Assembly: GCF_022968795.1 (NCBI RefSeq)
Contig: NZ_JALJRB010000025.1
Span: 1-40,000, forward strand
Reading direction: 5' to 3'
From: Desulfatitalea alkaliphila
Lineage (GTDB): Bacteria > Desulfobacterota > Desulfobacteria > Desulfobacterales > Desulfosarcinaceae
DNA: 40,000 bases
Shown: in pieces, positions 1 through 7,220 of the stretch
Position numbering within the stretch: the first letter of the stretch is position 1
Layout of the letters: each line of letters begins with the position of its first letter
Made by a program: the position numbers and the translations under genes
The notes under the pieces: model-generated
Database searches by the model: none
The model's input: the letters and a program-made list of their open reading frames with translations, nothing else
Told to the model about the DNA's origin: nothing

Positions 1-345
1 GACCACCTGCAAATCGAGGGCCGGAAAAACGAGATAGCCGCAACCGCATCACAAATCCTGTCGCACCTAATACGCCTTGAAAGTCTGTTGGACAGCAGAA
101 AAACCTTTAAGCGCTTCCACGCCGGCCGTCGTCACAACGAGCGAGCGCTGGTGCTGGCGCGTGGCGTAAGGCGGGTTTTTGAGCGCTTTGAGCTGCCCGT
201 ATCGGCCGACCGTGCCGGGTTATACCACCAAGCACTTTGCATCACCCTGGCGGCCATACAAACACTTTGCAAGGACGACATCCTTCCCGCCAGCGACCCG
301 AGCCGCCTAATAAAGCAAGTCATGGACGAAACCTGTCAAAAATAA
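1..345 (+). CDS. Unknown protein, 3' part only
   Basis: The reading frame is open from the first base of the window to a TAA at 343-345, so this is the C-terminal part (at least 114 residues) of a longer gene. A TTG at 88 could be an internal start but no convincing ribosome binding site precedes it. The visible protein is basic and mostly helical, with an Arg/Lys/His-rich patch near residues 31-45 (KTFKRFHAGRRHNER) and no motif I recognise. Its position ahead of the small HTH gene, on the same strand as the other element genes, suggests it belongs to the accessory element. The function is unknown. Confidence 0.5.
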   Translation, partial: DHLQIEGRKNEIAATASQILSHLIRLESLLDSRKTFKRFHAGRRHNERALVLARGVRRVFERFELPVSADRAGLYHQALCITLAAIQTLCKDDILPASDPSRLIKQVMDETCQK

Positions 346-356
346 ACAGGTTTCGT
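326..356. repeat. Perfect 11-bp inverted repeat over a stop codon
   Basis: ACGAAACCTGT at 326-336 and its exact reverse complement at 346-356 flank a 9-nt loop that contains the TAA of the upstream gene. No T-run follows on either strand, so a plain intrinsic terminator is unlikely. Lying 68 bp before the small HTH gene, it could be an operator or a transcript-stabilising hairpin; this is inference. Confidence 0.5.
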
Positions 357-423
357 ATGTAGAACACAAACACTCCCGCCTTTTATATTGGCGTCAACTT
401 GAATCAATTCCCAAGGAGACGCC

Positions 424-615
424 ATGGAAAAGCAATCCCACCTTACGACCAACGAAGCCGCCCGCGCCCTGGGTGTGCAGGGTTCGACCATCCGGCGTGG
501 ACTTTGCGTCAATGGCCATTACATGGGCTTGGTGCCCGTGAAGCTGCCGAACCATCGCCTTTTGTGGCCCGCGAAGGCAGTGGCGCAACTACTCCAACCT
601 GGCGAAAAGGAGTAG
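424..615 (+). CDS. Small helix-turn-helix protein, AlpA/excisionase-like
   Basis: A 63-residue protein with a strong ribosome binding site (AAGGAG at 413-418, 5 nt before the ATG). Residues about 8-30 (TTNEAARALGVQGSTIRRGL) read as a MerR/AlpA-type helix-turn-helix, followed by a short wing-like stretch ending with a conserved-looking LLWPAKAVAQLL. Proteins of this size and fold act in P4-like satellites and prophages as AlpA regulators or excision factors. The stop is only 2 nt before the next start, so it is co-transcribed with the downstream genes. The exact role (activator of integrase, excisionase or DNA-binding accessory factor) cannot be told from sequence alone. Confidence 0.6.
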   Translation: MEKQSHLTTNEAARALGVQGSTIRRGLCVNGHYMGLVPVKLPNHRLLWPAKAVAQLLQPGEKE

Positions 616-617
616 AC

Positions 618-1091
618 ATGTTTCGCGATGCCCACAACTACCAACAGTATTTTAGCGGCCGGCCCGACAAGGAAACCTACAACCTTTTACACCAACTACG
701 CACCCACCCTCGTGGCGGGGCGGTCATCGGCGCTGCCAAGGGTGAAGCGGTCTTCGACGGCTTTTTGGCCCGCCACGGCAAGCTGAAGCATACTGGTGGG
801 GCGGTCTGCCCCCTGCGCTTGGCGGGCCGCCATTGCCGTGGCATGCGCTGCGTTTGCAACATGGACCCGCTTCTTGCGGTTTTCGACCACCGCGAACTGT
901 GGATAGCGGATGGGCGGGCGGCAATTTTCACGGCGCATCCGTATCAGCTCCCCGGCGACCAGGCCGCCGCCCTTTTTCTGTTCTGTAGGCGGCATGGCCT
1001 GGAAGCGATGATTTCCACCGATTCGTGGTACTTCCATGGTCAAACACTGCTAATCGAGATCACGCCAGCTAATCGCCAGGGGGCCGTTTAA
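618..1091 (+). CDS. Unknown Cys-rich accessory protein before the replication gene
   Basis: A 157-residue protein. I chose the ATG at 618 because AAAAGGAG lies 5 nt upstream and it follows the previous stop by 2 nt; the same frame is open further upstream but overlaps the HTH gene. Residues 64-80 hold four cysteines (C64, C73, C78, C80), followed by a D-H pair at 90-91 and a Trp at about 95, which could form a metal site. No membrane segment or signal peptide is visible. Its TAA shares its last base with the ATG of the replication gene, which implies translational coupling and suggests a replication-related job. I do not recognise the family. Confidence 0.6.
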   Translation: MFRDAHNYQQYFSGRPDKETYNLLHQLRTHPRGGAVIGAAKGEAVFDGFLARHGKLKHTGGAVCPLRLAGRHCRGMRCVCNMDPLLAVFDHRELWIADGRAAIFTAHPYQLPGDQAAALFLFCRRHGLEAMISTDSWYFHGQTLLIEITPANRQGAV

Positions 1092-2686
1092 TGTCGGCGC
1101 CGGTGCAGCAGCTTCCCCGAGAAATTGAGGCCGAGAAGAGTATTTTAGCGGCGGCCTTGGTGGACCCGTCCACGGCGCCCACCATAGCCGATTTACTGGC
1201 GCCAGAAGACTTCTATGTCACCGACCACCAGCATATCATGGGCGCCATCTTCGCCTTGATGGTGGACGGCAGGGCCACCGACCTATCCACCCTCATGGAA
1301 GAACTACAGGCGGTCGGCCACATGGAAAACGGCATGGGCGCCTACCTGGGCAAGTTGCTGGAGTGGCCCAGCGCCACCGACATCCCCGCCACTGCCGGCC
1401 GAATCAAGATCGCCGCCGCGCGCCGTGCGATCATCAGCGCCGCCACCCGCCTTGCGCAAAGTGCCCGGGTCGAAACCGACATCGACGACATCCGGCGCAA
1501 AACGGAAGACTTGTTCTCTTCTGTCGAGCTGGCACTTGACGATAGCACTTGTGGATGGAAGCCTTCCACCAGGCCGCCGACCGCGGCGCGGATGCGCATT
1601 ACCGGAGAAGAACTTGACTCGGCGGAATTGACGCCGAAGTGCATCGTGCAGAGCTACCTATACGGCGACACCGCTACATTAGCTGCACCTGGCGGGACCG
1701 GAAAAACCTCCACCGCCATTTATGAAAAAGTTTGCATCATCCTTCGTAGGCCACTGTATGGCTTGGCGGTTGCCACCCCCGGTTGGTGTTTGTTTGTGAC
1801 CGCTGAGGATAGCCGCGAAATCATCATCGCCAGATTGCGCGAAATCATGGATGCAATGGATCTGACCGCCGAAGAGCGGCAGACCGTCATGGATCGCTTT
1901 GCGGTCTGGGACGTAACCGGCGAGCAAGTGCGCCTGATTCGCGCTGTGGACGGCAACGTGGTTCTAACCAACCTGGCGGACGACATCATTCGGGCCTACC
2001 GAGACGACCCACCTGTACTGGTGACGTTCGACCCCGCAATAAGTTTCGGCGCTGGTGAAAGTTTTGTGAACGATAATGAACAGGGTCTGGTTACCGCTGC
2101 CCGCCGGATCGTGCGGGGCTTCGCCAAGGCCTGCTGCGTGCGCTACATCACCCACACCGGCAAGGCACCCGCCCGCGAAGGGCGACTCGACCAATACACA
2201 AGCCGAGGCGGGTCCGCATTAAGCGATGGAGCACGAATGGTTGCGGTTCTACAGCCCTGGAAGCCCAGCGACAGCCGCCACCCGCCAGCCGGATGTGTGG
2301 AGACTCCCGGCGCGACCATCTCCATACTGGCCCGCCCGAAACTGTCATACGCTGCGCCTCAGCCGCTGATTTGGATTCGGCGAAGCGGGTGGAGCTTCGA
2401 ATACTTCACAGAGACTAAAGTATCGATTGAAGAACGGGAGCGCGCCCTCTTCGATCAAATTGAACGCTTCCTGGCTTCCGAGGTGAGACAGGGGCACCGG
2501 CACAACAAAACATCCTTGGAAACCGCATTGCCCGATCTTAAGCGAGCCGATGTGCGCACCGCCATCGAACAGCTCATGGCAAGGGGCCGGATCATCGAAC
2601 AGGACCTGCCTCCCGAGGAGCGCCAAGGCCGCCGAAAAACCTATTTGTCGGTTTTGGCGGAATACGGCGGAATGGAGGATAAATGA
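1091..2686 (+). CDS. DnaB N-domain / RecA-fold replication ATPase of the element
   Basis: A 531-residue protein. Residues 8-130 resemble the N-terminal domain of replicative helicase DnaB (LPREIEAEKSILAAAL...). A RecA/RepA-type NTPase core follows, with Walker A GGTGKT at 201-206 and a Walker B-like hydrophobic strand (VLVTFDP) at about 315-321. The C-terminal about 100 residues read as a winged-helix module. Known relatives with a RepA-like ATPase core serve as replicative helicases of plasmids, phages and satellites. Start and stop both overlap their neighbours (TAATG upstream, ATGA downstream). The last coding bases contain two copies of the 8-bp repeat described at 2656-2832, which places a probable origin at the end of its own gene. 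It lacks the canonical C-terminal helicase domain of DnaB, so it is a fusion or divergent form. Confidence 0.75.
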   Translation: MSAPVQQLPREIEAEKSILAAALVDPSTAPTIADLLAPEDFYVTDHQHIMGAIFALMVDGRATDLSTLMEELQAVGHMENGMGAYLGKLLEWPSATDIPATAGRIKIAAARRAIISAATRLAQSARVETDIDDIRRKTEDLFSSVELALDDSTCGWKPSTRPPTAARMRITGEELDSAELTPKCIVQSYLYGDTATLAAPGGTGKTSTAIYEKVCIILRRPLYGLAVATPGWCLFVTAEDSREIIIARLREIMDAMDLTAEERQTVMDRFAVWDVTGEQVRLIRAVDGNVVLTNLADDIIRAYRDDPPVLVTFDPAISFGAGESFVNDNEQGLVTAARRIVRGFAKACCVRYITHTGKAPAREGRLDQYTSRGGSALSDGARMVAVLQPWKPSDSRHPPAGCVETPGATISILARPKLSYAAPQPLIWIRRSGWSFEYFTETKVSIEERERALFDQIERFLASEVRQGHRHNKTSLETALPDLKRADVRTAIEQLMARGRIIEQDLPPEERQGRRKTYLSVLAEYGGMEDK

Positions 2687-2832
2687 TCACCACGACCATG
2701 CCCATTCAGCCGGCCCCTTTATTCTGCCGCCGTCTAGGAAAAGATTCGGCGGCAGAATTGAGCCGCCCGATCTTTCCCCTGTTCCTGTTCCCGCCGGCGA
2801 AACCCGGCGGAATACGGCGGAATTGGCGGAAT
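2656..2832. repeat. Iteron-like GGCGGAAT repeats, candidate replication origin
   Basis: GGCGGAAT occurs at 2656-2663, 2666-2673, 2806-2813, 2816-2823 and 2825-2832. The 18-mer GGCGGAATACGGCGGAAT appears twice, exactly 150 bp apart, with copies inside a block at roughly helical spacing (9-10 bp). One more 8-mer sits inside the replication gene at 1621-1628. The repeats straddle the 3' end of the replication gene and the following 335-bp stretch without a convincing gene. Such direct repeats beside a replication ATPase gene are typical of iteron origins; function here is inferred. Confidence 0.5.
2721..2758. repeat. Perfect 12-bp inverted repeat between iteron blocks
   Basis: ATTCTGCCGCCG at 2721-2732 and its exact complement at 2747-2758 enclose a 14-nt A-rich loop. 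The outer part of the arms resembles the inverted form of the GGCGGAAT repeat with one added base. A smaller hairpin, CCGCCG/CGGCGG, lies at 2791-2810. No T-run follows. The arrangement (iteron pair, hairpin, iteron triplet) looks like an origin or control region. A frame is open across 2683-3021, in phase with the terminase-like gene, but its product is low-complexity and Arg-rich, so I treat it as non-coding. Confidence 0.5.
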
Positions 2833-3021
2833 TGGATTTCAGAGGTTCAGGGCGCTGCACTGCACCGCCGGTTGGCGGCAACCCTCAATCGAGGCGTGGG
2901 TCCTATCTCCGGGTGGCGCCCAACGGTTATCCGCAGCGCGACCGGCGCGTCCAGTGAAAATCGAGAAAAATCGAGGACAAAGGACAGGTCGAGGACATTT
3001 AAGAAACAGGAGCAAAGCAAA

Positions 3022-3663
3022 ATGTCAAATGAATTCAAAAGTATATCAGCAGTGGCAAAGTATTTGAAAAATAGGGGTTTTTGTCTGCCCGGTTCCAAAA
3101 CACCGATAGCCCGAAGTAAAGTGTTTTCCGATGTAAAGCGTGGTTTGTTTGTCTTTTCGGACCCTTCCGCCATAACCCAAGCCGAGGTCGATGCTTATTG
3201 CGTGGCCGCAGGGCTGATCCAGATGGATCGTGATCGAAAGGCCCCCGGCGCCGATCCAAAAGTATTCACCGACAAGGCCGCCGCCCAAGCGCGATTGATG
3301 GCCGCCAAGGCCTCGAAGGCCGAACACGAGTTGGAAGCCCTGCGTGGTCGGTACCTCCTAAAAGACGATGTCCGCCTTGAGCAGGCTTTGAAGATCGCCA
3401 TTTTCGAATCTGGCTTTAAGACCCTGGTCCGCACCCGCGTTGAAGACATGATCCGAATGGTGGGTGGCGATCCCGCCAAGTCGCGGATGCTGTGCGACTG
3501 GTTTTTTTCCGAGATCGATAGTTTGCTGGCCGCCATGGGCGACATGCCCGAATTGGACATTCGCCTCACGAAACGGGGTGACCGGCCGGCCTGGTCCCTG
3601 GATGGCCTGCCGGACCAGCAAGACGCGACCGCCACTGAGTCACCGCAGCGCGAGGACGGTTGA
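3022..3663 (+). CDS. Candidate terminase small subunit (Nu1-like)
   Basis: A 213-residue protein. The frame is open back to 2683, but the ATG at 3022 has GGAG about 10 nt upstream and gives a clean N-terminus. Residues 5-60 look like an HTH/winged DNA-binding domain (ISAVAKYLKNRG... through ITQAEVDAYCVA). A Lys/Ala/Glu-rich helix (residues 85-110) and a helical domain (120-180) follow, and the tail is polar. This order matches the lambda Nu1 type of small terminase, which recognises the packaging site; similarity is by architecture, not by a strong motif. Directly upstream are short repeats (AAAATCGAG twice, TCGAGGACA twice at 2955-2998) that could be its binding site. It could alternatively be another phage DNA-binding protein. 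No large subunit is visible nearby. Confidence 0.5.
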   Translation: MSNEFKSISAVAKYLKNRGFCLPGSKTPIARSKVFSDVKRGLFVFSDPSAITQAEVDAYCVAAGLIQMDRDRKAPGADPKVFTDKAAAQARLMAAKASKAEHELEALRGRYLLKDDVRLEQALKIAIFESGFKTLVRTRVEDMIRMVGGDPAKSRMLCDWFFSEIDSLLAAMGDMPELDIRLTKRGDRPAWSLDGLPDQQDATATESPQREDG

Positions 3664-3751
3664 GGTTGTTGGATTTGGTGCCCCGAACCGGACAGGGTGT
3701 CCGCCGCTGTCCGGTCTGTCCGCAATAATCGATTTTGAAAGGAGATACAGC

Positions 3752-4015
3752 ATGGAAGGAGCACGGCAAACCGGTGTGGCAATGTGGGTGTTGGATGATC
3801 CTAAGCCCGATTATCAGAATGGAGTCAAGCGTCTACTCCTTTCGTTCACGCAAGCCGTGGCCGCCCTGCTGGACGCCGGGGAGCGCGATTTGTTGGAGCA
3901 GCTGCTGCGCGTCATGCAGGACAACTGCGCGACCACCCGGGCCATGCTGGAAATGATCGACGACGGTGCCACCATAGGTGATGTGCGCCGATATTTGGAG
4001 AACAACCGTGAATGA
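3752..4015 (+). CDS. Small helical protein of unknown function
   Basis: An 87-residue protein. The ATG at 3752 is preceded by AAAGGAG (3738-3744) at a spacing of 7 nt. The frame is also open further upstream but would overlap the previous gene in another frame. After a short polar start the protein is almost entirely amphipathic helix (LLLSFTQAVAALLDAGERDL, then LLEQLLRVMQ). No transmembrane segment and no known motif. It lies between the small terminase candidate and the zinc-ribbon gene, and its last 8 bases overlap the next start, so it is part of the same transcript. Possible roles include a regulator or a packaging accessory factor; neither is supported by a motif. Confidence 0.5.
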   Translation: MEGARQTGVAMWVLDDPKPDYQNGVKRLLLSFTQAVAALLDAGERDLLEQLLRVMQDNCATTRAMLEMIDDGATIGDVRRYLENNRE

Positions 4016-4286
4016 ACGCGAAGTATTACAGATTGGGTGCTGTCCGAAGTGCGGCGCGGGGAGAGTGGGTGTCACGTCCACCCGGCGCCCGTATCGTCAC
4101 TACCGTTGCCGGGTGTGCGGTTCCCGGTGGAAGACCTTGGAAGTAGTCCAGGCAGACGCCTGGCTGCCGGCACTGCTCAATCTTCTGATGCACCGGGGAG
4201 AGTTTGCCACCTTGCCCGCGGAGATGAAAAAGCAGATTGCCGGGATCGTCTATTTGTACCTAACGGGCGCTAAATCTGTAATTTGA
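4008..4286 (+). CDS. Zinc-ribbon protein, possible phage transcription regulator
   Basis: A 92-residue protein starting at GTG 4008, which has TTTGGAG about 7 nt upstream and overlaps the preceding gene by 8 bp. Residues 12-15 (CPKC) and 34-37 (CRVC) form a two-CxxC zinc ribbon; the arginine-rich spacer and the CGSRWKTLE that follows resemble the zinc ribbon of NrdR. The C-terminal half is a plain helical segment. Small zinc-ribbon proteins such as Ogr/Delta activate late genes in P2/P4 phages, and this one sits just upstream of the capsid gene, so late-gene activation is an attractive but unproven role. Cys spacing differs from classical Ogr. Confidence 0.55.
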   Translation: MNEREVLQIGCCPKCGAGRVGVTSTRRPYRHYRCRVCGSRWKTLEVVQADAWLPALLNLLMHRGEFATLPAEMKKQIAGIVYLYLTGAKSVI

Positions 4287-4347
4287 ATGGTTTGCCCCTG
4301 AATTTCCCACATGATACTTTTAAGAGAAAACCGAGAGGAACACACCA

Positions 4348-6222
4348 ATGGATAGAATGAACTTTCGATCACTGCCGATAGGCACGGGGGCGCCAGCGAG
4401 CCTGGACGACAAGAGTAGAAGTGTGGAAGTAATAGCGGCAACGGAGCAACCCGTGGCCGTTTTTGATTATGAACAATACGAAATTATTGATGAGGTTCTA
4501 CTGATGGCCGGGTGCGAGATGCCCGGCAACCGTCAGGTGGTGCTTTTGGACACGCACGACCGAAGCAATGGAACCGGCAGCGTCTTGGGATCGTTTCGTG
4601 GCATGACCATATCGAACGATCAGCTTGTGGGCCGGGTGCATTTTTCGACCAGGGCCGCCGACGCCTGGGAGAAAGTCCGCGAAGGCCACTTGACCGATGT
4701 GTCCATCGGCTATCGGCCGGTGCAATCCACCTGGGTGCCCGAAGGGGAGACAGCCGTGGTCAAGGGCCGATCCTTCACCGGGCCGGTGAAGGTCACCACC
4801 CGTTGGAGAGTCAAAGAGCTTTCGATCTGTCCTATTGGCGCCGACGAACTTGCCAAAACAAGATCACAACCCCCGGCAACCGGGGAGACGAAAGGAAATG
4901 TATCTATGACACCCGAAGAAATCAGGGCCGAGGCCCAACGAGTAGAACGCGAGCGCGTGACCGAGATCCGCGCCATGTGCGACAAGTACGACCTGCCCGA
5001 CCTGGGCAAAAAGCTGGTGGCCGATGGCACCGACCTGGACCAGGCCCGCAAGGCTGTTTTGGCGGAGCTGGAGAAACGGCCCCAACCCAACGTGCCGCAT
5101 CGGACGGACCCGATCTACACCCACGGCGCCGATGCCAGCGACAAACGAAATGCCGCCATCGTGGACGGCCTGACCCTTCGGGCCGGTGTTCACCTGGATG
5201 CCCCGGCCCCCGGTGCCAGCGAGTACCAGGGCATCGACCTGCCCTCCCTGGCCCGTGAGTGCCTTGTGGCCGCCGGCGTCCGCGTGTCCGGAAGGAGCAA
5301 GAGCGCATGCGTCGGTGAAGCCCTTCAGCTTCAGACCCGTGCCATGATGACGCCTGATTTTCCGCTGCTGCTGGCCAACGTGGCCAACAAGGTGTTGCGT
5401 GAATCCTTCCAAACCGCCCCGTCCACATTCCAGCACTGGACCCGGAAAGGATCGACCAGCGATTTCAAGGAGAACAGCCGGGTGTCCCTGTCAGCCTATG
5501 AGGGCTTGGACGAAATCCCCGAAAACGTGCCTTACAAATACGGCACCCACACCGAGATGGCCGAAAAATTCAGCGTCCTGACTTACGGCAAGTTGTTTGC
5601 CTTGACCCGGCAGGCCATCGTCAACGATGACCTGGGCGCCCTGACCAACATTCCACGGGCCGCCGGGGCCGCTGCCAAGCGCCTGATCAACAAGTTGGTC
5701 TACGATCACGTTCTTGCCAACGGCCTGATGAGCGACGGCGTGGCCCTGTTTCACGCCGCCCACGGGAATACGCCCGAAAGCGGCGGCGCCCCCGGCGATA
5801 CGACTCTGGATACGGCCCGCGTCGCAATGCGCACCCAGACCGGCCTTGCCGGCGAGGTCCTGGGCATCGCCCCGAAGTTTCTGATCGTCAGCGCCGAAGG
5901 AGAGACAGTCGCCGATGTGCTGTTGAACAGCTTGGCATCTACCGCCACGGACCTGAACTCCGGCGTGAAAAACCCGTGGCGCGGCTTGGAATTGCTGGTA
6001 GAGCCCTATCTGGATGCCGCCAGCGCAGCGAAAAAGTGGTTTTTGACGGCCGATGCCCGCGCCTTCGATACCGTGGAGGTCTGCTACCTCGATGGACGCG
6101 ATCAGCCTTACCTTGAAACCCGCGACGGCTGGACCGTGGACGGCGTGGAGTACAAGGTGCGCCTTGACGTGGGCGTCAAGGCGGTTGACTGGCGGGGGTT
6201 GTTTTACAACCCCGGCGAATAG
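4348..6222 (+). CDS. Prohead protease fused to Mu gpT-like major capsid protein
   Basis: A 624-residue protein with GAGAGGAA upstream of the ATG. Residues 1-165 match the HK97-type S78 prohead protease: His70 (LLDTHDRSNG), Ser119 (LTDVSIGY) and Glu157 (RVKELSI) fit the catalytic triad. Residues 187-245 are a charged helical, scaffold-like segment. Residues about 330-624 look like the major head subunit of Mu-like phages (for example KLFALTRQAIVNDDLGALTN, LFHAAHGN, and the C-terminal VDWRGLFYNPGE). The protein would form the capsid shell and mature it. An ATG at 4906 (Met187) is preceded by AAAGGAAA, so a separate scaffold-capsid product may be made from an internal start. No portal, large terminase or tail gene follows; a terminator stands 130 bp downstream. 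Confidence 0.85.
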   Translation: MDRMNFRSLPIGTGAPASLDDKSRSVEVIAATEQPVAVFDYEQYEIIDEVLLMAGCEMPGNRQVVLLDTHDRSNGTGSVLGSFRGMTISNDQLVGRVHFSTRAADAWEKVREGHLTDVSIGYRPVQSTWVPEGETAVVKGRSFTGPVKVTTRWRVKELSICPIGADELAKTRSQPPATGETKGNVSMTPEEIRAEAQRVERERVTEIRAMCDKYDLPDLGKKLVADGTDLDQARKAVLAELEKRPQPNVPHRTDPIYTHGADASDKRNAAIVDGLTLRAGVHLDAPAPGASEYQGIDLPSLARECLVAAGVRVSGRSKSACVGEALQLQTRAMMTPDFPLLLANVANKVLRESFQTAPSTFQHWTRKGSTSDFKENSRVSLSAYEGLDEIPENVPYKYGTHTEMAEKFSVLTYGKLFALTRQAIVNDDLGALTNIPRAAGAAAKRLINKLVYDHVLANGLMSDGVALFHAAHGNTPESGGAPGDTTLDTARVAMRTQTGLAGEVLGIAPKFLIVSAEGETVADVLLNSLASTATDLNSGVKNPWRGLELLVEPYLDAASAAKKWFLTADARAFDTVEVCYLDGRDQPYLETRDGWTVDGVEYKVRLDVGVKAVDWRGLFYNPGE

Positions 6223-6352
6223 GACAAAGACCGGCAGGCGCCCGTTGCCGCGAGGCGCGGGGAGGGGCTCGCAACTCCTTGTTCACGCCTGCCGTCTCCG
6301 GGCCGGCCGTCCTGGCCGCTTCCTATCGGCGGAGCTGGCGTCCGGTTATATG

Positions 6353-6380
6353 ATACCCCCGGTTCGGTCGCCGGGGGTAT
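6353..6380 (+). terminator. Hairpin terminator after the capsid gene
   Basis: ATACCCCCGG at 6353-6362 and CCGGGGGTAT at 6371-6380 form a 10-bp perfect stem with an 8-nt loop, followed by TCCTTTCCCC. It sits between the convergent capsid gene and the minus-strand gene ending at 6413, so it may serve both. A second inverted repeat, CGGCAGGCG (near 6231) with CGCCTGCCG (near 6288), lies just upstream. Confidence 0.65.
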
Positions 6381-6412
6381 TCCTTTCCCCTATAAACAAT
6401 GTGATGCAGGCG

Positions 6413-6721
6413 CTATTCTGATATTTCATCCCGCCGGGGGAAGGGCACCACTGTTGGGCCTTGTGAACGAGGGGTGTGGGTCCGGCGCTTCTTGGCGGGC
6501 TTGCTCGATGCCTTTGTCATCGCCTTGATTTCCTCGGTTTCCGTTTCGAGCTGGTCAACCTTGTCCTGTATGGCCGCTGCAGCAGCCTCAACCGACCGCA
6601 TTTGGTATTCTTGGATGACCCCGTGGTGGCAAGCGTCGATGTTCAACGCCAGCGTTCTTGCAAAATGGGTTTCCGATCCAAGCACATACGCCGCCTTTTT
6701 CAGTAGGTCGAAATCAAGCAT
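6413..6721 (-). CDS. Small HTH/coiled-coil protein, possible element regulator
   Basis: A 102-residue protein on the strand opposite to the other element genes. The N-terminal part (LLKKAAYVLGSETHFARTLA) resembles a Cro/YdaS-type helix-turn-helix; residues 40-70 form a predicted coiled coil (AAAAIQDKVDQLETETEEI); the tail is basic (SKPAKKRRTHTPR). Upstream of the start there is no usual ribosome binding site but a run of nine G (C9 on the plus strand at 6728-6736), 6 nt before the ATG. A structured RNA with its own T-run ends 19 bp before the start codon, which suggests regulation by termination or antisense pairing. A repressor or immunity-type role is possible; the family is not recognised with certainty. 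Confidence 0.55.
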   Translation of the reverse strand: MLDFDLLKKAAYVLGSETHFARTLALNIDACHHGVIQEYQMRSVEAAAAAIQDKVDQLETETEEIKAMTKASSKPAKKRRTHTPRSQGPTVVPFPRRDEISE

Positions 6722-6739
6722 AGTCAGCCCCCCCCCAAT

Positions 6740-6810
6740 AAAAAAATCCCGAGCGGTGCTTACGGCCCTAAACAGCCGTCCAGGCCCTCACGGGTGCTGG
6801 CCACTCGGGA
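6740..6810 (-). ncRNA. Structured leader RNA, C4/CI-antisense-like candidate
   Basis: On the minus strand, TCCCGAG-type arms (6804-6810 with 6747-6753) form an outer 7-bp stem enclosing two hairpins: one with stem 6762-6766/6775-6779 and an 8-nt loop, and one with stem 6780-6783/6797-6800. Seven T follow (6746 to 6740), so transcription would end here. The first loop (6767-6773) is exactly complementary over 7 nt to 6868-6874 further upstream in the same transcript. An outer stem with two hairpins, a terminator and an upstream complementary target is the known layout of C4 antisense RNA (phages P1, P7) and of P4 CI RNA. A 12-codon frame (ATG at 6823) overlaps it. Assignment to C4 is inference from shape. 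Confidence 0.45.
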
Positions 6811-6937
6811 AAATGATATTTTCCATGGTGCGACAGATAATACAGAGCGCTCACGCGGCCCCCTGCGGTTTAGGTTTTAAGCAAGACTAGCATGCCACCA
6901 AAGCGGCCTGTGTGTCAATGCTTCGCAGCGCTCCATG

Positions 6938-6962
6938 GTCGCCCTCCGGGGCGGCTTTTTTT
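6938..6962 (+). terminator. Intrinsic terminator, plus strand
   Basis: GTCGCCC (6938-6944) pairs with GGGCGGC (6949-6955) around a TCCG loop, followed directly by seven T (6956-6962). No plus-strand gene is evident immediately upstream, so it may insulate the element end or end a short RNA. Weak frames on both strands cross 6890-7220 but look non-coding. Confidence 0.6.
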
Positions 6963-7054
6963 GTAGCAGCTTCGGTTGCCATCGGCGGCCGATCAACATC
7001 TTTTTTTTCATCGACATCCATTTTTACTTTTTTATTTTCGGGGGTTGGGTTGCT

Positions 7055-7075
7055 CCCGACATTTGTCGGGTTTTT
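7055..7075 (+). terminator. Second intrinsic terminator, plus strand
   Basis: CCCGAC (7055-7060), loop ATTT, GTCGGG (7065-7070), then TTTTT. Together with the hairpins at 6938 and 7188 it makes three terminator-like structures in 270 bp between the element and the tRNA gene. Confidence 0.6.
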
Positions 7076-7180
7076 GCCTCGCAATCTTTCGGCGCGCCCT
7101 CTGTTCAATCGTCCGCGGCGGCGCCGGGGGGTATCGACCCAATCTGCTTACACCAGCGCTTACACGGGCCGGTTACCCAA

Positions 7181-7220
7181 AAAAATAGGGTTACGGTTTG
7201 CGCCGTAACCCCTTGTTTTT
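7181..7220 (-). terminator. Bidirectional terminator of tRNA-fMet
   Basis: GGGTTACGG (7188-7196) and CCGTAACCC (7203-7211) form a 9-bp perfect stem. On the minus strand it lies 12 nt past the tRNA 3' end and is followed by a T-rich run (complement of the A-run 7179-7185), so it ends the tRNA transcript. On the plus strand TTGTTTTT follows, so it can act both ways. Confidence 0.7.

Noticed and set aside
2683-3021. N-terminal extension of the small terminase frame, with ATGA overlap to the replication gene
   Set aside because: The product is Arg/Pro-rich and covers the repeats and palindromes; the ATG at 3022 has a better ribosome binding site.
6887-7108. 73-codon minus-strand frame between the element and the tRNA gene
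   Set aside because: No ribosome binding site, crosses two terminator hairpins, and the product is low-complexity; kept out of the gene list though not excluded.
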